Assembly: GCF_003076475.1 (NCBI RefSeq)
Contig: NZ_CP020919.1
Location: 3,658,001-3,722,000, forward strand
Direction: 5' to 3'
From: Flavobacterium kingsejongi
GTDB taxonomy: Bacteria; Bacteroidota; Bacteroidia; Flavobacteriales; Flavobacteriaceae
DNA length: 64,000 nt
The translations under genes were made by a program, and so were the position numbers. Shown piece after piece: positions 7,330-15,781 of this stretch. The notes below the pieces were generated by a model, which ran no database searches, was not told where the DNA came from, and was given only the letters and a program-made list of their open reading frames with translations. How positions within the stretch are numbered: position 1 is the stretch's first letter; the number at the start of each line of letters is the position of its first letter.

Positions 7330-8991
7330 TTATTTAATGGCGTTTTGTTTTACAAACTGCATATTTATCGCTCTCGGGTGACTTAAGGTAAAAGCGGTAA
7401 ATTCTCCTTTTTCGTCCTTGATAAAAGTAATTTTACCATGTGAGGTGGAAAATAAATCTTCAGCCTGGGGTGGGCTTGCACTATAAGACTCCTTGTCTCC
7501 CATCCTGTAATACAGTATGCCGTTTTCAGTAAATAAAGTTATCTTGGAGTCTAGTGATTTGCAATAAAATGAACCCGTATATTTGTCGTAGATCGTTACA
7601 TCAGGATCTTTATCCAAACGTTTGAAGAGGCTATTTTCCCCATCGCCCACTATGCGTAACTCCGTAGCTTTGCCCAACTTAAAGCCGCTAAAAATAAGGC
7701 TAAGATCTTCAACATTAAAATGATGCTCTTCTTTAGCTGGCTGAAGCAATAAACCAACCTTGTTCCAGAGTTGTGTCATCTTTAATTTGCCCTCTTCAAT
7801 TGTTATTTTAATTACATAACCTGACGAAAGCTCATAGTTGCCAACATAGCTTTCCTGTATAGCCGGATCAATTGTCACAGCTTCTGCCTGAATCTTTGCT
7901 ACTGTGTCAGTTGCATTTGCTACTTTTGGATAGTCGTATTTGTCTCCCAGCAACAGATCTACCGCTGCCCCTAAAACTGGATATCGCTCGAAATCATCAT
8001 CATTGGACAACACTACAATAGCGATCTTATCATCCGGAAAGTAAGCCGTTATACAATGAAACCCTACCACATCGCCCCCGTGATTAATCATGGTATGGTT
8101 TGCGTATTTTAGATTAAACAACCCTTTAGTATATACGAACCCTTTACCCTGAGCAGGATTTCCTGCTACCATTGCCTTCCAAAATGCATCCCCAAAAACA
8201 TGGTGCGTTTGCATTTCAAAAAGCCACTTTTGAAGATCGTTTGCAGTACTGTACACTCCTGCACCTCCAACAAAAAACTCATCTATTTCACTTGGGCTAT
8301 ACCCCTTTTCATTATTTTCATACCCGATAGCGGCATTTTTGACGGTATTGTTTGACCTTAAAACATAGCGTGTGTTTTTCATTTTAAGTGGACGGAAAAT
8401 ATTTTTTTCAGCAAATGCGCCCACACTCATACCTGAAACTTTTTCTATGATTTGTCCTAAGCACCAATAGCCAGAATTGCTGTAATTCCAATTGGCTCCG
8501 GGTTCATCATTGAGATCCTGCGCAATAAGCATCTTTTTTATCTGTTTCGCACTATAATCTTCTGAATTGTCACCTCTTAACATGGCAAGGGAGCGGTAGT
8601 CTTTTAATCCGCCAGTATGATTCAGCAATTGATTGATAGTTATTCTTTCCGCATATTCAGGAAACTCGGGTATGTATTTCCGCAGATTATCGTTAAAATT
8701 CAGTTTACCCTGTTGTTCCAATAATACGATGCATGCCGCTGTAAATTGCTTAGATGTAGAGGCAATCGCGAAAACCGTCTTATCGGTGATCTTCTCTTTA
8801 CCTTCAAGATTAGCATAACCTGCCTGTTTGCTGTAGAGTACTTTACCATTTTTACTCACTAAGACTGTAAAACCCGGTTTATTTTTACCATCGTACAGTT
8901 TCATAATAGAATCAATAGGCTTAAAGTAATCTTGTGCTTTTAATTGCATCGTAGTTAGCATAATTGCCAGAAGTACTATTAATTTTTTCAT
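7330..8991 (-). CDS. Serine hydrolase of the beta-lactamase/class C-like family (PBP4*/EstB type)
   Basis: A 553-aa exported protein. Signal peptide MKKLIVLLAIMLTTMQLKAQ, then the PF00144 domain: SxxK motif STSK in FAIASTSKQFTAACI, YxN motif in WNYSNSGYW, and a later HGGDVVGFH that occupies the K/HxG position. After about residue 350 come two beta-rich regions (VGNYELSSGYVIKITIEEGKL; YTGSFYCKSLDSKITLF), usual in Bacteroidetes members. Such enzymes act as D-aminopeptidases, D,D-peptidases or esterases; real beta-lactam resistance is not implied. Single-gene unit. Confidence 0.88.
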   Translation of the reverse strand: MKKLIVLLAIMLTTMQLKAQDYFKPIDSIMKLYDGKNKPGFTVLVSKNGKVLYSKQAGYANLEGKEKITDKTVFAIASTSKQFTAACIVLLEQQGKLNFNDNLRKYIPEFPEYAERITINQLLNHTGGLKDYRSLAMLRGDNSEDYSAKQIKKMLIAQDLNDEPGANWNYSNSGYWCLGQIIEKVSGMSVGAFAEKNIFRPLKMKNTRYVLRSNNTVKNAAIGYENNEKGYSPSEIDEFFVGGAGVYSTANDLQKWLFEMQTHHVFGDAFWKAMVAGNPAQGKGFVYTKGLFNLKYANHTMINHGGDVVGFHCITAYFPDDKIAIVVLSNDDDFERYPVLGAAVDLLLGDKYDYPKVANATDTVAKIQAEAVTIDPAIQESYVGNYELSSGYVIKITIEEGKLKMTQLWNKVGLLLQPAKEEHHFNVEDLSLIFSGFKLGKATELRIVGDGENSLFKRLDKDPDVTIYDKYTGSFYCKSLDSKITLFTENGILYYRMGDKESYSASPPQAEDLFSTSHGKITFIKDEKGEFTAFTLSHPRAINMQFVKQNAIK

Positions 8992-9318
8992 ATTGATTTT
9001 CTTTTCTTTTATATGTAAGTTCCTTGTTAATCTAATTGATATCTTTTACGTTTTATTGTTCAACCGGGACATTAAATCCCGAAACGCGAATATAGAAAAA
9101 AATCGAATAATGCCTAATGAATAATACCGTTCAGGAAAAGGATATATTACAACAATTCTTTTAATTTTTTCCGGAAAACTGAATACAATTCAATAAAAAC
9201 TGTAAGAATTATATTCGATTTTTTAGTAGTATTGTAAACCCTTACCTTTAGCGTTTATCCCGCAAAAAGGGAACCCCCATAATTATGCAACGGACGCAAT
9301 AATTTTACAGTAATTTTT
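8992..9318. other. Intergenic region between divergent genes, no gene seen
   Basis: About 330 bp of AT-rich DNA between the serine hydrolase and GNAT genes. It contains TACCTTTA near 9243, one base off the TAnnTTTG -7 box, preceded by TATTG, which would be a plausible promoter for the GNAT gene. No open frame, hairpin terminator or repeat stands out. Confidence 0.3.
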
Positions 9319-10164
9319 ATGATCACACTACAAACATTAGAGAATATTTCGATAGAAACACTTTTAGAGGTTTTCAATTTATCATTTTCTGACTATATCG
9401 TCCCTTTTCACCTCACTAAAGAACAATTACAGGATAAAATAAAAAGTGATAGTGTAAGGCTGGAATTTTCGGTAGGCGCATTTGAGGATAATCAGCTAAT
9501 TGCTTTTTCACTGCATGGTTATGACATTATTGACGGTTTTAAAGTTGTCTATAATGCCGGAACGGGTGTAATCCCAGCTAAAAGAGGCAATAGATTAACT
9601 TCTAAAATGTATGATTATATCCTGCCCATTTTGCACAACAATAGTATTGACAAAGTAGTACTGGAAGTGATTACTACAAATGAGACTGCAGTAAAAACGT
9701 ATCAGAACATTGGATTTAAAATTATCAGGCAATTGAACTGTTTCAAAGGTGTACTAAATACCTCCACGACAAATCATGACTTTGAAATTCGGGAATTAGA
9801 AGCCTATGACTGGCTCAAATTCCAGTCTTTTTGGGACTTTAAACCCACTTGGCAAAACTCTCTAACAGCGGTTGAACAACTAAAACAATCCAACGTCTCC
9901 ATTGGAATTTATGATAATGAAACATTAATTGGCTATACCATTTATAACCCTAAGTCAAAGCGAATCCACCAACTTGCCGTTGACAAAAACTACAGAAACA
10001 GCGGTATTGCCCGGGAACTTTTAGCGTACATTTCAAGTAACCATGAAGCCGCTATTGCCTTCCTCAATATCGAAGACAGTTCCGCAGAAGTTTTAAAATT
10101 TATGACCGGTATAGGAATGGATGTTTATATTAAACAGTATGAAATGCAGCTAAATCTAAATTAA
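9319..10164 (+). CDS. GNAT-family N-acetyltransferase with two tandem GNAT halves
   Basis: A 281-aa cytosolic protein. The N-terminal half (residues 1-140) has GAFEDNQLIAFSLHG and the acetyl-CoA-loop region GVIPAKRGNRLTSKMYDY. The C-terminal half (150-281) has IGIYDNETLIGYTIYN and IHQLAVDKNYRNSGIARELL, a clear acetyl-CoA binding motif (R/Q-x-x-G-x-A). Acetyl acceptor unknown. Its last codons (KQYEMQLNLN, stop) recur as an isolated fragment at 12018-12074, evidence of a past duplication in this neighbourhood. Confidence 0.88.
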   Translation: MITLQTLENISIETLLEVFNLSFSDYIVPFHLTKEQLQDKIKSDSVRLEFSVGAFEDNQLIAFSLHGYDIIDGFKVVYNAGTGVIPAKRGNRLTSKMYDYILPILHNNSIDKVVLEVITTNETAVKTYQNIGFKIIRQLNCFKGVLNTSTTNHDFEIRELEAYDWLKFQSFWDFKPTWQNSLTAVEQLKQSNVSIGIYDNETLIGYTIYNPKSKRIHQLAVDKNYRNSGIARELLAYISSNHEAAIAFLNIEDSSAEVLKFMTGIGMDVYIKQYEMQLNLN

Positions 10165-10391
10165 ATTTCCTTTAAAGAAACGGCATGCCTTCTAATACAA
10201 TTGAATTTATTTCTCAGTAAATAGATCAGAACCGGTGAAATCGCCTGTTTTGTACTTGCCGGAATCTTTCTTTTTCATAACTTCGTTTTGTCTGACAGAA
10301 AGTGTTCACTATCACGTTCCGGCAACAAAATCCGTAGCGTATTTACTGACAGGCTTTTACATGAAATAACAACTCCTTAATCAAAAGAAAT

Positions 10392-11156
10392 ATGTCCATA
10401 ACGACCGAATCCGAATTAATCGGCATGCAAAAGGCAAGCGAAGTGGTTGCTTACACTTTGAAGGAAATGAGAAACTATGCCCAACCGGGTATGACAACAA
10501 AAGAATTAGACAACTTTGGCGGACAAATCTTAAATGATTTAGGAGCAAAATCAGCCCCTTATCTGACCTACGGCTTCCCGGGCTGGACGTGCATCAGCGT
10601 AAATAATGAATTTTGCCACGGTATACCATCAGACAAGACAATACTTCAGGAAGGTGATTTAATCAATATTGATGTATCCGCAGAATTAGACGGTTATTGG
10701 TCGGATAACGGAGGGTCATTTGTTATTGGAACTGACATCAACCAACATCAAAAACTTATTGAGGCTTCAAAAGAAATTTTACATAAAGCTATTGCAACTA
10801 TAAAAGGGGGAATTCGAATTTCAGACGTGGGATTTTTAATTGAAACGGAAGCCAAAAAACGAGGCTACAAAGTTGTTAAAAACCTGACCGGACACGGAAT
10901 AGGCCGAAGCCTTCACGAGGAGCCAAGCGAAATCCCTAATTTCAGGGATCGGTTTAACCTTGCACGATTTAAGAAAAATTCTGTAGTGGCTATAGAAACA
11001 TTTATTTCAACCACTTCCACATTTGCCGAAACCCTACAGGACGGCTGGACTATGGTAGGAAATAAGGGTGGTTTTATGGCGCAACACGAACATACTATTG
11101 TTGTGACTGATGGTACACCAATTGTATTGACGGAGCGGAATGAAATATGGAATTAA
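10392..11156 (+). CDS. map: Type I methionine aminopeptidase
   Basis: A 254-aa metalloprotease that removes the N-terminal methionine from nascent proteins. The conserved ligands are visible: Asp in LINIDVSAELDGYWSDNGGSF (two Asp), His in NLTGHGIGRSLHEEP, Glu in VAIETFIST and the final HEHTIVV region. The second Asp motif, SDNGGSF, differs from the common GDTSxTF of ribosomal-cluster MetAPs. This may therefore be a second, non-ribosomal-operon copy, which several Bacteroidetes have. It stands alone. Confidence 0.9.
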   Translation: MSITTESELIGMQKASEVVAYTLKEMRNYAQPGMTTKELDNFGGQILNDLGAKSAPYLTYGFPGWTCISVNNEFCHGIPSDKTILQEGDLINIDVSAELDGYWSDNGGSFVIGTDINQHQKLIEASKEILHKAIATIKGGIRISDVGFLIETEAKKRGYKVVKNLTGHGIGRSLHEEPSEIPNFRDRFNLARFKKNSVVAIETFISTTSTFAETLQDGWTMVGNKGGFMAQHEHTIVVTDGTPIVLTERNEIWN

Positions 11157-11269
11157 TCAAAAGATCATATTATAATATCTGACTACAGTACCAACAAAGG
11201 GAAGAGTGGCCTCTACTACGCTTTGTTTATAGATACGGCTAACTTACTTTATAAGCGATAGCATTACTC

Positions 11270-11330
11270 TATCAAAATTGTTTTGGCTTACGTTTTGCTG
11301 CCGTAAGTGTTGCTGCACTGGAAACTCTAA
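11270..11330 (-). pseudogene. Remnant of the 3' end of a YdeI/OmdA-like gene
   Basis: Read on the minus strand this encodes a fragment ending SSAATLTAAKRKPKQF and stop, against EIATLAAERRKPKQF at the end of the intact YdeI-like gene. A block of 23 bases at 11270-11292 is identical to 12948-12970, including 11 bases past the stop codon; similarity fades after about 50 bp. It is too short to be functional. Confidence 0.6.
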
Positions 11331-11340
11331 AAGTAAACTC

Positions 11341-11994
11341 ATGAAAATTATTATAACAGGTGCTACCGGAATGGTAGGTGAAGGGATTCTGATTGAATGC
11401 CTCAATAATGAACATGTAACTGCTGTTCGCTATGTCGGACGGAAAACAAGTGGAATGGTGCATCCTAAGCTAAGCGAATATCTTATTCCTGAATTCCTTG
11501 CACTCAAAGATGGTGATGACAATCTCTCTGGTTATGATGCGTGTTTCTATTGCGCTGGCATCAGTAGCGTAGGGATAAATGAACCGGATTATACCCGGAT
11601 TACCTATGATACCACATTACATTTTGCACAAATTCTACTACACCTAAATCCAGATATTGTATTCGACTTTGTATCGGGAGCTCATACAGACAGCACGGAA
11701 ACGGGTAAAATAATGTGGGCTCGTGTTAAAGGAAAAACTGAAAATGCACTTGGTAAAATGGGATTCAGGGATCAGTATAATTTCCGCCCCAGTCTGATGA
11801 TGCCCGATAAAAATCAGGTACACTTAAAAGGTTACAATAAATACATCAAACTGATGTACCCGTTACTGAATCTCTTTTATACCGGATGTTCCATTAGGGA
11901 AATAGGCAGGGCAATGATTGCTACTGTAAAAGTCGGATTCCCTAAAAAAACATTGGAAGCACGGGACATAAAAAAAGTAGCAACCCTCGGATGA
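11341..11994 (+). CDS. NAD(P)-binding SDR / epimerase-like protein
   Basis: A 217-aa atypical short-chain dehydrogenase. It opens MKIIITGATGMVGEGILIEC, with the glycine-rich dinucleotide motif GATGMVGEG, so the start is this ATG and not an upstream one whose extra residues would lie in the YdeI remnant. FYCAGISSVGINEPDYTRI and FDFVSGAHTDSTETGKIMWARVKGKTE follow; the usual YxxxK is not obvious, as in the atypical NmrA/HTATIP2-like SDRs. Substrate unknown. It is bracketed by 3'-end remnants of two neighbouring genes. Confidence 0.82.
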   Translation: MKIIITGATGMVGEGILIECLNNEHVTAVRYVGRKTSGMVHPKLSEYLIPEFLALKDGDDNLSGYDACFYCAGISSVGINEPDYTRITYDTTLHFAQILLHLNPDIVFDFVSGAHTDSTETGKIMWARVKGKTENALGKMGFRDQYNFRPSLMMPDKNQVHLKGYNKYIKLMYPLLNLFYTGCSIREIGRAMIATVKVGFPKKTLEARDIKKVATLG

Positions 11995-12017
11995 TCCATG
12001 CAATCGGATAACGTAAA

Positions 12018-12074
12018 TTGACAACAGGTATTTTTATTATCAAACAGTATGAAATGGAGCTCAATCTAAATTAA
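12018..12074 (+). pseudogene. Remnant of the 3' end of the tandem-GNAT gene
   Basis: The frame reads LTTGIFIIKQYEMELNLN and stop, against MTGIGMDVYIKQYEMQLNLN and stop in the intact gene; the last 10 codons match with one substitution, and the TAA is followed by similar bases. It lies just after the SDR gene in the same orientation as the parent. No upstream GNAT sequence remains. Confidence 0.6.
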
Positions 12075-12098
12075 AATCAGCCTTGTTTATTTTTGTCT

Positions 12099-12689
12099 TT
12101 ACTTCTTTAAAATTCCACTTTCAACACTATCATCAATCAGCTTTTCAGCGTAACTCCATATCACATTTGAGCCCTCCTTTATCACGCTCTTTTTTTCATA
12201 TACTTTTTCATACTTCACCCCGTATTCTTCCCATGTCCCTCCATTATTGGAACTATTTTGCAACAGTGGTTCCAACCTGTCCATTGCTTTGGCAAACTTA
12301 GCTTCCTTCGTCTCTCCTGCTTCAAATTCTTCCCATATCATAATAAATTCTTTGGACTGTTCCTCAGGTAACATACCAAAAATTCGGTTTGCTGCCAATC
12401 GTTCATCCTTTGTGTTTTGATGGTCTTTTTGAGTATCATAAATAAAAGTATCACCGGCATCAATTTCAACAATATCATGAATTAGAACCATTTTTATTAC
12501 TTTTAGAATATCAATAGCTTCATTGGAATGTTCTGATAGAACGATTGCCATTAAAGCCAGGTGCCAACTATGTTCCGCATCATTTTCATGCCTATTACTA
12601 TTGAACAATCTGGTCTTGCGCTGAATATATTTTACTTTATCTATTTCTTTGATGAAATCAATTTGTTTTAGCAATTTTTCTGTGAACAT
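12099..12689 (-). CDS. HD-domain phosphohydrolase, HDDC2/YfbR-like
   Basis: A 196-aa cytosolic metal-dependent phosphohydrolase of the HD_3 type. Metal-binding residues are visible in RHENDAEHSWHLALMA (His), VLIHDIVEIDAGDTF (the HD pair) and KAMDRLEPLLQN (distal Asp). Family members are 5'-deoxynucleotidases acting on dNMPs or related nucleotides. Length and motif order agree with HDDC2. Single gene; start ATG at 12689. Confidence 0.88.
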   Translation of the reverse strand: MFTEKLLKQIDFIKEIDKVKYIQRKTRLFNSNRHENDAEHSWHLALMAIVLSEHSNEAIDILKVIKMVLIHDIVEIDAGDTFIYDTQKDHQNTKDERLAANRIFGMLPEEQSKEFIMIWEEFEAGETKEAKFAKAMDRLEPLLQNSSNNGGTWEEYGVKYEKVYEKKSVIKEGSNVIWSYAEKLIDDSVESGILKK

Positions 12690-12949
12690 GTCTAAAGTGT
12701 TTTACGGGATTCTACTCTTAATCAAAGGTATAATTTTTAGAATTCTTGATACGCAATATGTATTATTTAAGTGATTAAAAACACCAACTATACCTACTTC
12801 CCCCATGTATACTCACTTTTTCTGGCTCTCTAAACACGCTGAAAACACGGAACATCAAAAAGTGGCAACCCGGGCTGAAATTTTGAACGGAAGCATCAAG
12901 CGGCCAATACTGCTATAAATCTTATGAACAGACATTTATATAATATTTA

Positions 12950-13534
12950 TCAAAATTGTTTTGGCTTACGCCTTTCTGCTGCAAGTGTTGCTATTTCAGC
13001 AATCCGTTTTTGCCTGGTTTCCTGACGTTTGGCAAGCACGAGCCATTGTAATATACTCTTCCGTACGGACTTACTCAATCCTAAAAAGAAGTCAAATGAG
13101 CCTGGCTGGGTTTTGAATGCTTCTTCCAGGTCTGTAGGGATTTTCAATTCTTCCACATCGTCCAGGATGAGCCAGGAGCCATTTTGTTTGGCTGTTTCAA
13201 TACTGTTATAACCGGCTACCGTCATGAGCCTTTCTTCTATTAAGCTTTGTACTTTACCTTTGTTTATTTTAGACCAGACACTATTTGGTTTTCGTTTGCA
13301 GAAAAATTGCATAAAGGTACGATCATCAATAGCTTTTTTTGTACTATCGATCCACCCAAAACAAAGGGCTTCGTCTACAGCATCACTGTAGCTTACAGTA
13401 GAAACATTAGACTGCTTTTTATGGTAAATCAACCAGACAGACTGCTCCGAGCTATGATTTTTTTCTAACCACAACCTCCAATCAGCCCGGCTTCCGGGAC
13501 AAACTGTCCGTATCTCTTTTTCTTTCTTACTCAT
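12950..13534 (-). CDS. YdeI/OmdA-family protein
   Basis: A 194-aa protein of the bacteriocin-protection YdeI/OmpD-associated family. It has the typical WRLWLEKNHSSEQSVWLIYHKK, then VDEALCFGWIDSTKKAIDDR, then FCKRKPNSVWSKINKGKV, and the C-terminal lysine/arginine-rich tail (AKRQETRQKRIAEIATLAAERRKPKQF region). Its biochemical activity is not established in general. It starts 9 bp after the DUF1569 gene and is probably co-transcribed with it. A fragment of a second copy of its 3' end lies at 11270-11330. The 260 bp downstream (12690-12949) hold no recognisable gene. Confidence 0.88.
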   Translation of the reverse strand: MSKKEKEIRTVCPGSRADWRLWLEKNHSSEQSVWLIYHKKQSNVSTVSYSDAVDEALCFGWIDSTKKAIDDRTFMQFFCKRKPNSVWSKINKGKVQSLIEERLMTVAGYNSIETAKQNGSWLILDDVEELKIPTDLEEAFKTQPGSFDFFLGLSKSVRKSILQWLVLAKRQETRQKRIAEIATLAAERRKPKQF

Positions 13535-13542
13535 AGTGCTAA

Positions 13543-13995
13543 TTAAGCCCCAAACTGCCTTAAATGGTGATCAAAATGTTTCCATTGCATAACGGCCCAT
13601 TCTTCAGGCGTAAGGATTCCAAAAAATGCATGTGGATGCGTGGTACATTGTGCCGGGCCAACTTCAGAAAACAATTGAATTTGTTGTAGCAGTTGGGCCT
13701 TCCCGGTTTCAAAGTCCGGAGTGCCTGTAATGATATAACTCTTATCGGTTGTCCCATTTTTAGGAAATGGTTTATCACTGAAAAATTTAGGTTTCAATAA
13801 CTTCCCAAAAGTACGCCCAACAAATCCTAATCTTTTAGGCCGATGCAATCCCATAGCAGTTTCGAGAGACGCACTACAATGCGCCAACATTTGGTTTACA
13901 GTCATTTTTCCCCATTGCCTTTTTGCGGTTGGTAATAGTTTTTCAATTCGTATTACGATCGCCGAAGCATCTGATTTGTGAAATAAATTATTCAT
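13543..13995 (-). CDS. DUF1569 / DinB-like small protein
   Basis: A 150-aa four-helix-type protein: RQWGKMTVNQMLAHCSASLE at the N-terminus, FVGRTFGKLLKPKFF in the middle, and HPHAFFGILTPEEWAVMQWKHFDHHLRQFG at the end. This His pattern (AHC, HPHAFFG, KHFDHHL) is that of DUF1569, a branch of the DinB/YfiT metal-binding superfamily. Function unknown; DinB relatives include thiol-dependent transferases. It precedes the YdeI-like gene with 8 bases between, and the WYL regulator lies upstream on the same strand. Confidence 0.88.
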   Translation of the reverse strand: MNNLFHKSDASAIVIRIEKLLPTAKRQWGKMTVNQMLAHCSASLETAMGLHRPKRLGFVGRTFGKLLKPKFFSDKPFPKNGTTDKSYIITGTPDFETGKAQLLQQIQLFSEVGPAQCTTHPHAFFGILTPEEWAVMQWKHFDHHLRQFGA

Positions 13996-14070
13996 TTATT
14001 ATTGTCCTTTTTAGTTTGGGACAAAAGTAATAGCATACTGTGACAGCCCTATGTCAGGGGTCAGGACAAC

Positions 14071-14763
14071 TTAATAATATTTGTTGAAATAGTCTTGTAG
14101 CGTCATATTGTGTGGGGCAAATTTATCCGGGAGTACTTCCAGTTTTTTAATCCGGTCCAGCCGGAAATACCGAAATTCATCCCGCAACCGGCATTTGGCT
14201 ACCAACAGCCAGTTTTCCTGTGTACTTAGTAATGCAAAAGGCTCAATAATCCTGTTTGTAGTGCTATTTGCTTCGTTGGTATATTCTATTTTAGCAAGGT
14301 AAAAATTCGTCAGGGCAAATTGCAAATCGGATAAATTACTGCTGTTTCTCTCCCTGTTTGTATTCTGACTGAAACGGGTGCGATCGGCCAGTAAATTGGC
14401 CTTGTCTTTTAGGTTTTGTTTCAATACCGCTTTGATCTTATCAATAGCCTGTGCATAATCCTGGATGAAGGAAGTATCGCTATTTTTTAGTACCAGCTGT
14501 TCCGCAAGAATCAAAGCATTGGCTTCGGCTTCTGAGAACATAATCGGAGGAAGCCTATAGTGTTCCATCATCGTATATCCTTTACCTTCTTCCGTCACAA
14601 TTGGGATTCCTGCCTCTTCGAGTGCCCTGATATCCCTGTAAATTGTCCTGACACTAACGGAAAATTTAGACGCAAGCGCTCCAGCTGTCACAATCCGTTT
14701 GGTTTGCAATTGGGTGACGATTGCCGTCAATCGTGAAATTCGTTTGGTGTCTGTAGTATCCAT
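14071..14763 (-). CDS. WYL-domain transcriptional regulator with N-terminal HTH
   Basis: A 230-aa DNA-binding protein. N-terminal HTH_11/DeoR-like domain (RISRLTAIVTQLQTKRIVTA, FSVSVRTIYRDIRALEEAGI), then a WYL effector domain with FYLAKIEYTNEAN and the ending CRLRDEFRYFRLDRIKKLEV. The start MDTTDTKRISR is preferred because the 10 residues gained from an upstream ATG are not part of the HTH. These YafY-type regulators often control neighbouring stress or DNA-related genes; the DUF1569 and YdeI genes directly downstream are the obvious candidates. Confidence 0.87.
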   Translation of the reverse strand: MDTTDTKRISRLTAIVTQLQTKRIVTAGALASKFSVSVRTIYRDIRALEEAGIPIVTEEGKGYTMMEHYRLPPIMFSEAEANALILAEQLVLKNSDTSFIQDYAQAIDKIKAVLKQNLKDKANLLADRTRFSQNTNRERNSSNLSDLQFALTNFYLAKIEYTNEANSTTNRIIEPFALLSTQENWLLVAKCRLRDEFRYFRLDRIKKLEVLPDKFAPHNMTLQDYFNKYY

Positions 14764-14927
14764 ATTTACACAAATTACGGACAAATATGTCAATAATGAT
14801 AATGCCTACATACAAGAACTTCGCTTTTCTATTTTATACGTAAAAGAGGGAGTCTCAAAACTATAACAAGTCCTTGAGAATTGCATATTTGAGACCTGCG
14901 CTCCGACAGGAGTCGAGTAAAAAACAG

Positions 14928-14967
14928 AAAAAGAGGCTATTTCACGAGTTGTGAGACAGCCTCTTTT
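14928..14967 (-). terminator. Intrinsic terminator of the stefin-like gene
   Basis: Ten-base stem AAAAGAGGCT / AGCCTCTTTT, with a T-rich tail on the minus strand. It is the right part of a larger imperfect repeat-like block (14843-14967) in which AGTCTCAAA, TTTGAGAC and TGTGAGACAG recur, a style of intergenic repeat seen in flavobacteria. Confidence 0.6.
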
Positions 14968-14985
14968 ATTTGATATTAAAATATC

Positions 14986-15255
14986 TTACATTCTAATGAT
15001 CCCTGTTACATACGGATCTCCATTCAATGGCTTATAAATTTCTACAATAGCTTCCCAGATCGCATACGATGGTGGCACTGTAGCATCACATCTAAAACGA
15101 TAATTTACACCTGCGACAACCTGAGTAGATACCATCTTTGGCGTATACTTTACACCCAGGATATTTTTGATTGCCTGTTCGAATACATTTTTATCTTCTG
15201 CTGTAAGTTCGTGGTATGGACTCCATCCACCAATTTGGCTTTCTTGATTTGACAT
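14986..15255 (-). CDS. Cystatin/stefin-like protein (putative cysteine-protease inhibitor)
   Basis: An 89-aa protein without a signal peptide when started at MSNQESQIGGWSP; an in-frame upstream ATG would add 27 polar residues and cannot be excluded. It contains the exact cystatin first-hairpin motif QVVAG in KMVSTQVVAGVNYRFRCDA, preceded at the right distance by a glycine pair (IGGW) and an amphipathic helix (DKNVFEQAIKNIL). It ends in a beta strand, IVEIYKP..YVTGIIRM. This is the layout of family-1 cystatins (stefins), which inhibit papain-like proteases. Target and biological role are unknown. Confidence 0.65.
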   Translation of the reverse strand: MSNQESQIGGWSPYHELTAEDKNVFEQAIKNILGVKYTPKMVSTQVVAGVNYRFRCDATVPPSYAIWEAIVEIYKPLNGDPYVTGIIRM

Positions 15256-15781
15256 AATTGCTATTGTTTTATTATTTTTCCTACTCTCCGGCTTTTCGGA
15301 TTCCGCCTCGTTTATTACAGTGGTTGCTGTCTCCACTTATTTCATATTATTACAATTTTTACGGAATCAAATTCAAGAATCATAATCCGATAAAAATCAT
15401 ATACTTAACGAGTGCAAGCTAAAACAAAATCCGTTTTTGCAATTAAGTATAAATACCCGTTTTTCTATGACAGGTAGAAATACGAGCGATTTTAGTAGCT
15501 GGGAAATTTGATTTGAAAAAGTTTTCTGGGATGAAAATAAAGACCAGTACTTGCCGAAGTTGTTAAACATAGTATTGATCAGGAAAACCGGGATATCGCA
15601 ATGCGAATGCACTACAAGCAGGAATACCCTATAATACAGGAGGGATAGATGACATTATTCCAAGCTGGATATCATAATTGGGCGGCTCATCATTTTTGGT
15701 TGAAATAAGGTAATGCTTTTAAAGCACAAAAAAGCCGTAATTACTATCATAATTACGGCTTTTTTATTTTATATCGGACTA
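15256..15781. other. Intergenic region with possible decayed coding fragments
   Basis: Besides the terminator at 15728-15765, the plus strand near 15510-15646 shows two short peptide-like stretches in different frames: FEKVFWDENKDQYLPKLLN, then DQENRDIAMRMHYKQEYPII followed by a stop. They could be pieces of one frameshifted gene. No family was recognised and there is no start codon in context, so this is only a weak suggestion. Confidence 0.2.
15728..15765. terminator. Intrinsic terminator
   Basis: AAAAAAGCCGTAATTA and TAATTACGGCTTTTTT form a 16-bp stem around a six-base loop. It lies just past the 3' end of the acidic hypothetical gene on the minus strand. Confidence 0.85.

Noticed and set aside
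7330..8991. True class C beta-lactamase (resistance gene)
   Set aside because: It has SxxK and YxN but the large accessory C-terminal regions and family look are those of general serine hydrolases.
11278..11340. N-terminal extension of the SDR protein (MFWLTFCCRKCCC...)
   Set aside because: The SDR Rossmann fold starts exactly at MKIIITGATG; the extension is translated YdeI remnant in the wrong strand.
12690..12949. Possible gene between the HD hydrolase and YdeI-like genes
   Set aside because: All frames are short and broken; no recognisable peptide apart from the 3' flank of the YdeI-like gene.
15397..15612. Minus-strand 71-codon frame
   Set aside because: Low-complexity reading without domain, start context or neighbours; overlaps the possible plus-strand remnant.
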